This document shows positions 1 to 9,800 of a stretch of 64,000 nucleotides of DNA, one piece after another. The stretch lies in contig NZ_FOPV01000003.1 of the NCBI RefSeq assembly GCF_900113575.1, positions 153,742-217,741 of the forward strand, written 5' to 3'. The notes beneath the pieces were generated by a model that did no database searches, was not told the DNA's origin, and was given only the letters and a program-made list of their open reading frames with translations. The stretch comes from Nitrosospira sp. Nsp14 (GTDB lineage Bacteria; Pseudomonadota; Gammaproteobacteria; Burkholderiales; Nitrosomonadaceae). The stretch's first letter is position 1, and the number at the start of each line of letters is the position of its first letter. The translations under genes and the position numbers were made by a program.

Positions 1-933
1 ATCTGCAAGCACCCATCGTTTAAGGGTGGAGCGGTCAACGCCTAGAGACGCGTCTTTTAGATGGTCAATTTCCTTCGCGAGGGTATGTTTCAGAGACTGC
101 GCATACTTTGCCAGGACTTCGTAGCGATGGGAAATGACCGCCTGCAGCGTATCCAGGTCGCATTTCGTTTTTGCTGCATCCAGCCGTAGTTTTGGCGCGA
201 CCTTCTTGACCTGAGCCAGTCCCAGCGACTTAAGTATGCATATGTACATCCAGCCGATGTCAAACTCATACCATTTATTGGACAAACGGGCGGACGTGGC
301 ATACGCATGATGATTGTTGTGCAATTCCTCCCCACCGATAAGAATCCCCCAGGGAACAACATTACGGCTGGCGTCTTCCGCCTGAAAATTGCGATAACCC
401 CAGAAGTGACCTACGCCGTTGATGATACCGGCTGCAAAAATCGGAGCCCATGCCATCTGTATGGCCCAGATTGTCAACCCCATGGGGCCGAACAGAATGA
501 TATTGATGATCAGCATCAGCGCGACGCCTTTACGGCTGTGCTTGTCGTAGAGATTCCTCTCCAGCCAGTCGTCCGGGGTTCCATGACCATATCTTTCCAG
601 CGTTTCCCTGTTCTTCGCTTCCGCCCGGTAAAGTTCCGACCCTTCTCTCAGAACCTTCCGAATACCAACAATCTGGGGGCTGTGGGGATCATCCACCGTT
701 TCGCACTTGGCATGGTGCTTGCGGTGTATTGCTGTCCACTCCTTGGTCACCATGCCCGTGGTAAGCCACAGCCAGAAACGGAAAAAATGGCTGGGCAAGG
801 GATGCAGTTCCAGCGAACGGTGTGCCTGATGGCGATGTAAATATATCGTGATGCTGGCGATTGTTACATGGGTAAGACCCAGAATAACCAGAACATAGCC
901 CCACCAAGGCAAGTCCACAAGACCTAAAGTCAT
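1..933 (-). CDS. acyl-CoA / fatty-acid desaturase, C-terminus outside the window
   Basis: Reading the minus strand from the ATG at 933 gives 311 codons without a stop, running off the left edge. The three histidine clusters of the membrane di-iron desaturase family are visible: HRHQAH near residue 33, HRKHHA near residue 70 and EELHNNHHAY near residue 200, with hydrophobic segments before and between them. The family introduces a cis double bond (usually delta-9) into a saturated acyl chain at the inner membrane, using O2 and reduced ferredoxin or a similar donor. The soluble region after the third His box is long and lysine-rich. The SD is weak (AGGTTG), but a good promoter lies upstream. 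Substrate (acyl-CoA or phospholipid acyl chain) cannot be told from sequence alone. Confidence 0.88.
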   Translation of the reverse strand, partial: MTLGLVDLPWWGYVLVILGLTHVTIASITIYLHRHQAHRSLELHPLPSHFFRFWLWLTTGMVTKEWTAIHRKHHAKCETVDDPHSPQIVGIRKVLREGSELYRAEAKNRETLERYGHGTPDDWLERNLYDKHSRKGVALMLIINIILFGPMGLTIWAIQMAWAPIFAAGIINGVGHFWGYRNFQAEDASRNVVPWGILIGGEELHNNHHAYATSARLSNKWYEFDIGWMYICILKSLGLAQVKKVAPKLRLDAAKTKCDLDTLQAVISHRYEVLAKYAQSLKHTLAKEIDHLKDASLGVDRSTLKRWVLAD

Positions 934-982
934 GAAATTACAACCTTTTTTTGAGTAAGTTGCGGAAGAAAAACCAAACGGA

Positions 983-1011
983 AATGTAATGAAAAATGAG
1001 CGATTAGTCAA
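983..1011 (-). promoter_or_regulatory. sigma70-type promoter for the desaturase
   Basis: On the minus strand TTGACT (1011-1006) is followed, after exactly 17 bases, by TACATT (988-983), about 50 bases before the desaturase ATG at 933. Spacing and hexamers fit a vegetative promoter. Inference from sequence only. Confidence 0.5.
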
Positions 1012-1126
1012 GAAATACTATCATCTACGACATTCATCATGACGCTGGAACGGATCCTAGAAACCCAGCAGATGGACAGGGCGGTCATTAGGAAGAAGTA
1101 GCTCTGGACTTAGGTAAAGACTGGGC

Positions 1127-1717
1127 TTACGCGTGTTGGTTCAATAATCTCTTGAAGTCGATATGCGGCGATTCGACAGTAACCGCTTTCAGCGTTCTTC
1201 GCATCTGGCCGAGCGCAGCGGTATGTCGATTCCCGGACATCGCGGCACTGCAGTCCGCTGGAACAAGAATATCAAAGCCGCGCAAATATGCGTCATTTGC
1301 GGTGAATAAAACGCATGAATCAGTGGTGAGTCCACAAAGAATCAACTGTCGCGCCCCCAGATCCCGCAGCAAAAGGTCCAGCGGTGTTTGAAAAAACCCC
1401 GAGTGTCTGGGCTTGAGAACAAAATAATCGTCCCGTTGCGGTAAAAATTGCTTGACCAAGGGCGCGCCGCGTATGCCATCTCTCATACAACTCGACACGA
1501 GATGCTTGAAGTCGGACTGCCACTGGCCAAAATTGTCATTCACATATAAACAGGGCACGCCATTGCTTTTCGCCTCGAGCTTCAGCCGCGCAATATTCCC
1601 AGCCACAGGCACGGCGGTGGCAGCGAGCTTGTCTCCATCCTGAAATTCGAGATCATTAATGACATCGATCAGCAGGAGTGCGAGATCGCATTTATGGAGC
1701 ACGCATTCATCGTTCAT
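1127..1717 (-). CDS. isochorismatase-family cysteine hydrolase
   Basis: A 196-residue protein with the fold signature of the isochorismatase/nicotinamidase superfamily. The catalytic Asp sits in LLLIDVIND near the N-terminus, the Lys in YFVLKPRHSGF, and the nucleophilic Cys in GLTTDSCVLFTA. Members hydrolyse amides such as nicotinamide, N-carbamoylsarcosine or ureidoacrylate, or isochorismate; the substrate here cannot be assigned. It is the last gene of a minus-strand group, 54 bases after the DUF2269 gene, so it is probably co-transcribed with it and with the SDR-DoxX gene. Start ATG at 1717 has only a weak SD. Confidence 0.85.
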   Translation of the reverse strand: MNDECVLHKCDLALLLIDVINDLEFQDGDKLAATAVPVAGNIARLKLEAKSNGVPCLYVNDNFGQWQSDFKHLVSSCMRDGIRGAPLVKQFLPQRDDYFVLKPRHSGFFQTPLDLLLRDLGARQLILCGLTTDSCVLFTANDAYLRGFDILVPADCSAAMSGNRHTAALGQMRRTLKAVTVESPHIDFKRLLNQHA

Positions 1718-1771
1718 CGCTGGATCAGCTTCCTCATCATTTTACGCACGCTCAAACACAGCCATCGTGGG

Positions 1772-2236
1772 TCATACCGGCTTGGCCACCATGAGGTAAA
1801 ACACGACCACCAGCGCAAAAAACGCAGGAATGCCGAGCGCAATCCAGAGGCGGAAGTAGCGCCAATACAAATCTGGTAAATGGCTTTTGCGGTCGCTTGC
1901 CTCAGCCGCCAGCCGCTGCATTCTTATTTGCAACCACACCACCGGTATCCAGCAGGCCCCGGCTATAACGTATAAGCCTATCGACCAGGATATCCAGCGG
2001 GCTGTTAATGGGATATCCGCGAGGAAGACGAGGTAAAACCCGGTAAGGGGCTGAATAACAATTGTGGTTGCGGTGAACAGCCAGTCCGCTGTCACTACGT
2101 TTTTCCCCACGGCAGCCACGATCGGGGGGTTCCTCGTCCGACTCGCGCAAATCATATAATAGGCCGTGCCGATACCCGTGCCAAAGAGTAAGGTTGAAGA
2201 GAGAATATGAAGCCATTTCGCCATAATGTATTCCAT
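1772..2236 (-). CDS. DUF2269-type integral membrane protein
   Basis: About 154 residues with four hydrophobic helices; the residues MAKWLHILSSTLLFGTG near the start and a conserved tryptophan/arginine-rich middle fit the DUF2269 family of small inner-membrane proteins of unknown function. I chose the ATG at 2236 because it shares one base with the stop of the upstream SDR-DoxX gene (TAATG), which indicates translational coupling; an ATG four codons later is an alternative. An open frame continues upstream to 2386 but lies inside the upstream gene. The coupling suggests the membrane protein works with the DoxX-like half of its neighbour. Confidence 0.75.
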   Translation of the reverse strand: MEYIMAKWLHILSSTLLFGTGIGTAYYMICASRTRNPPIVAAVGKNVVTADWLFTATTIVIQPLTGFYLVFLADIPLTARWISWSIGLYVIAGACWIPVVWLQIRMQRLAAEASDRKSHLPDLYWRYFRLWIALGIPAFFALVVVFYLMVAKPV

Positions 2237-3507
2237 TACTGCTTTTCCAACTCGTACAGCACCAGTATTGCCGCCAGGATAGGCAGGTTTTTTATCAACG
2301 GCCCAAACGGATGCAACCAGAATTCGGGCAGATAAAAAGTAATGGTGACGGTATAGACAGCGATCAGTGTCGTCTGCGCTATCCATAGAAACTTTCGGCG
2401 CTGCAAAAATAGAGTTCCAAGGCCAAATGCAATATCCAGGGCGGCGGCGCCATAAAGTGCCACGGGCGCGAGGCCGCCAGTAATTCCCACTCGTGCGAGC
2501 AACTCATAGCTCTCTTCCACCGGGTACACTCCCATCGATACGACACCTGCCACCAGCCAGACGGCGGCGAGCGATATCCGCAGGACGAGCTGCAGCCAAG
2601 CCATCATCCCTGACACGCGCAATTCCTCCGCGCTCCAGCGGGATGTGAATTCACTCACCCGCCTGGGGTCGCGCCCGAGAAGTTCGCTCGTCGCGCCCGG
2701 ATCAGCCGTGTTACCCCGCTGAAGCATCCGCCATGTGTCGAGATCGAGCATTCCTTTTCCAGACCATTGACTCATTTGCGCAGAAAAATCGATCAAGCGC
2801 GCAGGAATGTGCAAAAACTTTCCCGGACCCAACCCCATGGAATGCCGCAATTCATCCAGATATCGCTGCAATGTAAGAGGTTCGGGACCAACAAGCGGGA
2901 CACGCTGACCTTGATAGCGATCGGTTTCCACCAGCCTCACCACCGCTTGGGTCAGGTCGTCGATGTGTATGGGCTGTATGGCCTGGTCGCCGGTGCCCGG
3001 CAACGGAATCAGAGGCAAGCTTGCTATCATATTGAACAGCCGGGCGCTCGTCCCGCCTGGTCCGTATACAAGCGACGGCTGCACGATCACCGCGTTGTTT
3101 GATGAAGCCAGCAGGGCGTCATCCGCAGCTTTTTTGCTGAGATGATACTGGCTGCTCGCCTGCTCATCGGCACCCAAGGCGGATATCTGCACAATCCTTA
3201 CTCCGGCGGCGGCCGCGAAAAGGGCGCGCGGCGCGCGGTCATGAAGGGCTTCGAAGGTCTGGGACCCGTGTTCCCGCAAAATTCCCACTGCGTTGACAAT
3301 GACATCTATACCCCCCAACCGTCTTTGCCAGACGACGGGATCGAAATCGCGCGTGTAATCAGCTGGAACACAGCGGAACTGGCGCCATCGCCCGGTGGAC
3401 GGACATTTTCTTACCGCGCACCTGACTTCGTGCCCAGCCTCAGCCAGCGCCTCAGCAATGTGGCTGCCGATGAAACCGCTCGCGCCTGTAATCAACACCG
3501 TTGCCAT
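2236..3507 (-). CDS. SDR-type NAD(P)-binding protein fused to a DoxX-like membrane domain
   Basis: A 423-residue protein. Residues 1-290 are an extended short-chain dehydrogenase/epimerase-like Rossmann domain: the dinucleotide loop TGASGFIGSH at the N-terminus and a Y-x3-K pair in YHLSKK. Residues about 300-423 hold four hydrophobic helices of the DoxX-like type. Fused SDR-DoxX proteins are known in proteobacteria and are usually annotated as NAD(P)H-binding or nucleoside-sugar epimerase-like proteins; the reaction is unknown. It is first in a tight minus-strand operon with the DUF2269 protein and the isochorismatase-like hydrolase. The DoxX half suggests a membrane redox role, which is inference. 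Confidence 0.82.
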   Translation of the reverse strand: MATVLITGASGFIGSHIAEALAEAGHEVRCAVRKCPSTGRWRQFRCVPADYTRDFDPVVWQRRLGGIDVIVNAVGILREHGSQTFEALHDRAPRALFAAAAGVRIVQISALGADEQASSQYHLSKKAADDALLASSNNAVIVQPSLVYGPGGTSARLFNMIASLPLIPLPGTGDQAIQPIHIDDLTQAVVRLVETDRYQGQRVPLVGPEPLTLQRYLDELRHSMGLGPGKFLHIPARLIDFSAQMSQWSGKGMLDLDTWRMLQRGNTADPGATSELLGRDPRRVSEFTSRWSAEELRVSGMMAWLQLVLRISLAAVWLVAGVVSMGVYPVEESYELLARVGITGGLAPVALYGAAALDIAFGLGTLFLQRRKFLWIAQTTLIAVYTVTITFYLPEFWLHPFGPLIKNLPILAAILVLYELEKQ

Positions 3508-3604
3508 TTTTGGATATTTTGAGCTTCACCCTTTGCCCTACAATACGAGCAGGTAATGCCGCGCGCGTATCATAAGAGACAAAAAATAAGCTATATTTTT
3601 AACC

Positions 3605-4102
3605 ATGAACGGTCCCCTAACGCGCTGGAAACATGCCTTTGGAAACGCGCTCGTTTCCGGTACGGTGGCGAGCATCACGTCAACAGTCGCGCTTTCGATG
3701 CTGGGCAAAGCCGAATTGGACAGATCGGCAGCGCCCCTCAACGGCCCGAGTCAATGGATATGGGGGCGGCACGCCCCGTATCAGAACCAGTTCAGCCTTC
3801 GCTATACGATCGTCGGCTATTTGATACACCATTCGGCCTCTGTTTTTTGGGCAACCTGGTATGAGAAATTACGCCAACGCCTGCCGCCTGCCCGGAACGC
3901 TATGGCGGTGCTGGCACCCGCCGCCGTAATAACGACGGCCGCTTACACCGTCGACTTTCACTTCACTCCACAGCGACTCACGCCTGGATTCGAGCGCCGC
4001 CTCTCGAAGCGATCGCTGCTTACTGTTTACGCGGCGTTCGCTCTCGGCTTGGCGGCGACAGCGTTACTAGACCATTATTCAAGATCCCGTGAACCCGCCT
4101 AG
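3605..4102 (+). CDS. small membrane protein of unknown function
   Basis: 165 residues with about four hydrophobic stretches (residues 12-34, 66-86, 100-118 and 138-156) and a positively charged C-terminus. I do not recognise a named family. It is transcribed divergently from the SDR-DoxX operon with 97 bases between the starts. There is no strong SD, but the frame has no competitor and codon use looks coding. Function cannot be assigned. Confidence 0.55.
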   Translation: MNGPLTRWKHAFGNALVSGTVASITSTVALSMLGKAELDRSAAPLNGPSQWIWGRHAPYQNQFSLRYTIVGYLIHHSASVFWATWYEKLRQRLPPARNAMAVLAPAAVITTAAYTVDFHFTPQRLTPGFERRLSKRSLLTVYAAFALGLAATALLDHYSRSREPA

Positions 4103-4530
4103 TCAAAAAAGCAATATCACTACAGTATTCACGCTGCCGATAAACCGGCAATAGCGCTGCGACCCTCTTGGGCAATCGTGCCCAAAACACCGGTCTGGCC
4201 CAGGACCGCCCCATGCCCGGGGAGGCCTTCACTTTACTGAAACGTAAAGCCGGGGAATGTGCGTTATCGCACTGAAAGAAAGACTGTAGCCCGGCTATTA
4301 TGATCTTTGCGTACTGGCTCTTTGCGTACTGGCGAATGCAGGCCCGCTCCAGATTAACTATCGGCAAACACCGATATAGCGCGTCGGCGCTGCTGCCCGG
4401 ATAGTGCATCCAGTCGTATTTCGCCTCAGCACAACACCGCTTGACGGTCGACGCCGCCAAGCTCGCCGGGGGTTCATTCCGCCAGATTGTCCATTCTAAG
4501 ACCAACCAAGACCAACCTCACTCGCCGAGC
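4103..4530. other. gene-free stretch with a 15-bp tandem duplication
   Basis: No convincing gene in 428 bases. It contains a perfect tandem duplication of TCTTTGCGTACTGGC (4304-4318 and 4319-4333). A minus-strand open frame of 161 codons overlaps the end of the previous gene and has no protein-like character. Confidence 0.5.
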
Positions 4531-5064
4531 ATGATCGACTGGTCCAATCTTTTTGGCTTTTCAGTTAATCCAGCCGAGATGGTGATAAGGGGAACAGTCA
4601 TCTACTGGTTCATATTCCTGCTGTTCCGATTTGTCCTTCGGCGCGACATCGGTGCGATCGGCATTGCCGATGTGATGCTGGTTGTCCTGATTGCAGATGC
4701 CGCAAGCAATGGGATGTCTGGAGGCTACGATTCAATTACTGATGGCTGCGTTCTTGTCGCCACCATTGCTGGATGGAATTACCTGCTGGACTGGATGAGT
4801 TTTCACTTCCCCGCAATCCGTCGACTGGTCGAACCGCCGCCGCTGGCTCTCATACGCGACGGCAAACTGCAACGCAAAGCCATGCGGCAGGAGTTAATAA
4901 GTTCTTCTGAATTGGAAACGAAACTGCGCGAACATGGCATTGAAAAACTTGACGATATAAAAGTGGCTTATCTGGAAGACGATGGCGAAATCAGCGTATT
5001 GCGCCGCGACGGCCAAGAGCCGGAACAACCCTCCCGCAGATCACCGGGTAAAAGCCCGGTATAG
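4531..5064 (+). CDS. DUF421 (YetF-like) membrane protein
   Basis: Starting at the ATG at 4531 gives about 177 residues: three hydrophobic N-terminal helices, then the soluble DUF421 domain with the typical PPPLALIRDGKL stretch and an acidic motif YLEDDGEISVL. The family includes Bacillus YetF and the spore proteins SpoVAE-like/YdfS; its molecular role is unknown. Upstream in-frame codons to 4441 lack an SD and were left out. It stands between an unknown membrane protein and the phosphatase gene, without tight coupling. Confidence 0.78.
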   Translation: MIDWSNLFGFSVNPAEMVIRGTVIYWFIFLLFRFVLRRDIGAIGIADVMLVVLIADAASNGMSGGYDSITDGCVLVATIAGWNYLLDWMSFHFPAIRRLVEPPPLALIRDGKLQRKAMRQELISSSELETKLREHGIEKLDDIKVAYLEDDGEISVLRRDGQEPEQPSRRSPGKSPV

Positions 5065-5177
5065 CGAACTTCTGACACGTTGGACCCTACCAGTATCTTC
5101 GTCCTTCCGATGCGCTACCCGGCCTCACCTCATTACCGGCCGTTCTTTCCTTACCATTCAGGCGACGCAAGGAAGCA

Positions 5178-5966
5178 ATGGATCCCATTGAGCACGAGCA
5201 AGCGTTAGGGTTCGCTCAATATCTGGCCGATGTTGGAGGCCGGATCGCACGCCGGTATTTTCGCGGCCCTCTGGAAATTTCCTGCAAGCCCGACCAGAGC
5301 CCGGTCACAGTGGCGGATTTTGAAATCGAGTGTACGCTTCGTCAGCTTATTCGCGAACGATACCCTCATCATGGCATTATTGGGGAGGAATACGGCAGCA
5401 TGCGTGCCGGCGACTACAACTGGGTGATAGACCCTATAGATGGCACCGGGAGTTTCGCCATGGCAAATCCCCTCTTCGGCATTCTTATTGGTTTGGTCTT
5501 TCAGAATGAGCCCATTATCGGGCTGATCGATCTTCCCGCATTGAAAGAACGATGGATCGGAGATAGAAAATTTGCGAAATTCATTGATCGTGACCAAGTT
5601 CGCGTGGTCAAAGCAAGTCACTGTCATCTCATCGAAGAGGCGCGGCTTTATTTGAGCACGCCTCATCCGGCTCCTCATGCTGAAGCGAATCTGATAGATA
5701 CCCTATGCCAGCGCGCGGCCGTGGCATACCGAGGGTGCGATTGTTATGCGTATGGTTTGCTCGCCTCCGGGCACTGCGATCTGGTGGTGGAATCCGGCCT
5801 CGAACCCTGCGATTACCTCCCCTTGATTCCGGTAGTTACAGGGGCCGGTGGGTGGATAACGGACTGGAATGGCCGCGCGCTCGGCTTGGCTTCAGGTGAC
5901 CGGGTACTTGCGGCGGCAACCAAACCCTTACTTGATGCGGCGATCGATGCGCTGGCCACATCATGA
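5178..5966 (+). CDS. hisN: histidinol-phosphatase, inositol-monophosphatase family
   Basis: 262 residues with the metal-binding motifs of the family: GEEYG (Glu70-Glu71) and DPIDGT (Asp85, Asp88), and a C-terminal CDYLPLIPV with an Asp ligand followed by GAGGWITDWNG. This last pattern is typical of the HisN branch, which dephosphorylates L-histidinol phosphate in histidine synthesis; inositol-1-phosphate phosphatase activity is the main alternative. The start ATG at 5178 follows AAGGAAG at good spacing. No other his gene is visible nearby, so this is a stand-alone copy. Mg2+-dependent cytoplasmic enzyme. Confidence 0.82.
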   Translation: MDPIEHEQALGFAQYLADVGGRIARRYFRGPLEISCKPDQSPVTVADFEIECTLRQLIRERYPHHGIIGEEYGSMRAGDYNWVIDPIDGTGSFAMANPLFGILIGLVFQNEPIIGLIDLPALKERWIGDRKFAKFIDRDQVRVVKASHCHLIEEARLYLSTPHPAPHAEANLIDTLCQRAAVAYRGCDCYAYGLLASGHCDLVVESGLEPCDYLPLIPVVTGAGGWITDWNGRALGLASGDRVLAAATKPLLDAAIDALATS

Positions 5967-6159
5967 CGAAAAAATTGCGTCTCCTGCTCGATTCACGTCC
6001 GTTGTTCAAATGACATCGTATCGATAGCGTTGCGGAGTCGACCAGGATGCTTTCGTACTTTTACTGGCAGGGTTTAATACGTGCGATGCCGCACTGAACG
6101 CGTGGCTAGGTGAACGTAACATTTTTCATTGTCGCCAAACCCGGACGAGGAAAGCACTC

Positions 6160-6621
6160 ATGAAATCCCTTCGAATATTTTCCGCGTTCCCGGCTCGCTC
6201 GGTGAAATGCGCGTCGGTATTTCTTTTTGCAAGCATTGCTGGCGCGATTCAAGCGCAAGTCCCACCCTCAACTACCAACCCGCCTGGGCAGAGTCAGGGC
6301 AGCGCCATTATCGGGCAGCCTCCGGGACCGGAGGGAATGGGCGGTCCCTTCATCGGGCAGCCGACGCCGGGCGGTCACACAGGCTCTACTCTGCCCGCGC
6401 CGCCTACCAGCGGATCAAGGATTACACAACCGCGACCTCTACCCCCACCTTCACCTTCACCTTCACCTGGGCAGGGTCGTGCCGGCTCTACGGTTATTAG
6501 CGATCCTGCAAAGGACAAACTGGACCGGGCGAACAGAGAAGCGGCGGACATCGATCGTGACGGCAGACTGAGCCCGGAAGAGGCTGCCAGAATCCCGCCG
6601 GGAACGCCGCTTCCAAGATAG
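6160..6621 (+). CDS. exported proline/glycine-rich protein with one EF-hand-like loop
   Basis: 153 residues. Residues 1-31 look like a Sec signal peptide ending around SIAGAIQAQ. The centre is a low-complexity Pro/Gly/Ser/Thr region with repeats of IGQP and a Pro-Ser run. The C-terminus has DIDRDGRLSPEEA, a canonical EF-hand calcium loop followed by a helix. Single EF-hand exported proteins of this size are frequent in betaproteobacteria and have no assigned function. The SD is GAGGAAAG, well placed. Calcium binding is inferred from the loop alone. Confidence 0.68.
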   Translation: MKSLRIFSAFPARSVKCASVFLFASIAGAIQAQVPPSTTNPPGQSQGSAIIGQPPGPEGMGGPFIGQPTPGGHTGSTLPAPPTSGSRITQPRPLPPPSPSPSPGQGRAGSTVISDPAKDKLDRANREAADIDRDGRLSPEEAARIPPGTPLPR

Positions 6622-6852
6622 GAAAACAGGAAACCGATTAGCCGATTACTCAGCGGATTTTTCGCCCATAACAGCTGCACAGCTGCGGTCCACTACCGGA
6701 CCGTCATTCCAAGTTACGTCCACTAGTGAGACGTCATATCGCCTCCTAAATTGCACCATGTCTTCAACGCGCATCAGTTTGGATCGTTGAAGGATTAGGA
6801 CCGGCGCAAATGTACGTTAACGCACAGTGCGCCTACCCGAAAACCTCGATTA

Positions 6853-9800
6853 TTGCGGGATTACTCTCCCGATCAATTGCAGTCTACGGCTGCGCAGCTT
6901 TTTCACGGCACACCGATGAAGGCGACGTACAACGAAATTTTCTCATCCTACTGGCAGGCGGGTTACGAAGGCGCGGATCACGTCAATGGTACCGGATTGC
7001 CGCTATCGATGAACGATATTACCCGCCATGCGACCCTCGCTTATGACGATTATTTGTTATTAAATGACTTCGACATCAGAACGGTGCGCGAAAGCGTGGG
7101 ATGGCGGCTCGTGGAAAAGGACGGGCATTTCGATTTCTCATCCATTGAGGCGCGCGTGCGCGCGGCCGAGGAGCTTGGGTTACAGGTTATCTGGACACTA
7201 TGTCATTACGGCTGGCCAGATGATGTCGATGTGTACTCCCCTGCATTTATTGACCGGTTTGCCAACTATTGTCATCACGTGGTCAAGTACCTCGAATCGC
7301 GCTCCAATCAGCATGCCGTAAATATCTATTCGCCCATAAACGAGATCTCGTTTGCCAGCTGGGCCAGCGCACGAATTGGATTTATGCGCCTAGATCTGCA
7401 TGGCGACGATGGCACGGAAATGAAACGCCAGCTCGTGCGCGCCACATTGAAGAGCTGTGAAGTGATCTGGGAAATTAACCCCTCAGCGCGCATCCTGCAT
7501 TGCGATCCGCTGATACATGTTATCGCTCCAGATGACCAGCCCGATCTCGGCGATTACGCCGCGATGCAACGGGAATCTCAATTCGAGGCGTGGGATATGC
7601 TTTGTGGCCAGCGAGAGCCAGAGCTGGGCGGAGCGCCGCAATTCCTGGATCTCGTGGGTGTGAATTACTATCACAGCAACCAGTGGCAGACCGACGGCAA
7701 CGTCATTCATAACCTTTGGTGGCATCTCGATCATCCCTACCGGGTGCCGCTGTATAGCCTGCTGATGGAAGTGCAAGACCGCTATCGCCGCCCGATACTG
7801 CTGGCTGAAACCAGCCATGTCGGGAGTGGCCGCGGCGCATGGATCAAGGAAGTGGCACGCGAAGCAGTAATGGCTCAACAACGGGGGGTCGAGCTGCACG
7901 GTATTTGCCTGTATCCGATAGTGGACCGGCCTGATTGGGACGATCCTTACCGATGGCATAAAAGCGGCTTGTGGGAAGTGAACATTCATGGTGAAGAAGA
8001 AAAATGTTACCAACGTGTTCTGTCACAACCCTACGCCGCGGGTCTGCGCGAGGCCCAACGTCTGATAAAAAGCTTTTCTACTCATTATCCTAAAACTCTA
8101 GCCACACCCACTATTCAAGGAGCCGCAATGACCACCATTATCGTTTTTTCTCACCTCCGTTGGGACTTCGTGTATCAGCGGCCACAACACCTGCTGTGCC
8201 GGATGGCTGAAAACTACAAGATTCTGTTCATTGAGGAACCGATCTTCCACGAGCATGACAGCTTCCTCGAAACTTCCACCCCGGCGCCGCACATCACGGT
8301 TCTAAAACCCCATACGCCGGTCGCCGCCCCTGGTTTTCATGATGAGCAATTGCCTCATCTGATAAAACTGATGCGGCAGTTCGTGGCAAACGATGAGCCG
8401 CATATGGCGTGGTTTTATACGCCAATGGCCTTGCCGCTGCTGCAGGAACTGGACCCCACGCTGGTAGTGTACGATTGCATGGACGAGCTGGGGTCTTTCA
8501 AGAACCCGCCGAAGCAGATGCTCCAGCGCGAGAATGCGCTGTTCAAGGTAGCCGATCTGGTGTTCACCGGCGGCCCGAGCCTGTATCGTACAAAACGGGA
8601 GCGCCATCCAAACGTGCATTGCTTTCCCAGCAGCGTTGACCTCGTGCACTTCGAACAGGCCCTCGATCGCAACAATATCCACCCGGCGCACGAAAATATC
8701 CCCGGCCCAAGGCTCGGCTACTATGGAGTGATTGATGAGCGAGTAGATCTCGAGCTTATCGACGGTTTGGCTGAGGCACACCCCCGATGGCAGATTGTTC
8801 TGGTGGGGCCAGTGGTGAAAATCGATCCGGCCGCATTGCCCAGGCGCCATAACATCCATTATCTGGGGCAGCAGCCCTATAAAGCGCTCCCACAGTTCCT
8901 CGCCGGCTGGAACGTGTGCCTGCTGCCGTTCGCGCTGAACGAAGCGACCCGCTTTATCAGTCCCACCAAAACCCTCGAGTATATGGCGGCCGAACTGCCA
9001 ATCGTAAGTACGCCGATCGTTGACGTGCTGGAGCTCTATGGCGAAGTCGTTGCCATCGCAGACTCCCCGCAAGCTTTTATCAAAGCCTGCGAAAATGCGC
9101 TGCTGACCACGCCGGAGGAGCACACGCGCAACGTTCTCAGGATGAGAGAACTGGTATCGGAAACCTCATGGAACACCACCGCGGAAAAAATGCACGAACT
9201 GATACACCACACTCACGCGCAAAAGGAAAAATCGCTAAGCGAAGCACGGGCGGAGCGCAAGCCACAAACGCTTCCCCAACGCGAAATTCAACCGGAGCGC
9301 GCAGAACACCGGAAATACGTGATCATCGGAGGGGGACCTACTGGTTTGAGCGCGGCTTATCATCTCGATGAGAACACCGTCTTGCTGGATAAGAACACGG
9401 CCGTCGGAGGCTGGTGCCGCTCGATCGAAGATAAAGGTTTCACCTTCGATCATGCCGGCCACATCATGTTTTCAAATGATCCGTATGTGCTGCAGCTCTA
9501 TAAAATCCTTCTGGGCGATAATGTGCATTGGCAAAACCGGGAAGCCTGGGTGTACAGCAAAGGCGTCCACACTCGCTATCCATTCCAGGGCGCATTGCAC
9601 GGCCTGCCCCCGGACGTCATCAAGGAATGCATTATTGGCGCAATGGAGTCACGCTATGGCGCGCTGAAAAATCAGAATCCGAAAAATGCGGCTGCCTGCG
9701 AAGGCGTTGACGGCGCGGCGGCCGTGCTTTCAGACTGCTGCGCTGATGGAACAGTGCCGGAGTCCGGCACAACCGTTCTGCGCCAGGAGATGACGAGCGC

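Noticed and set aside
4304..4333. 15-bp tandem duplication and similar short tandem repeats (21533, 21632)
   Set aside because: Too short and single to be a CRISPR or a VNTR of clear function; noted only in the gene-free entries.
8302..9123. 273-codon minus-strand frame inside the fusion gene
   Set aside because: It lies antisense to the glycosyltransferase domain, whose motifs are clear on the plus strand; no SD and no family features.
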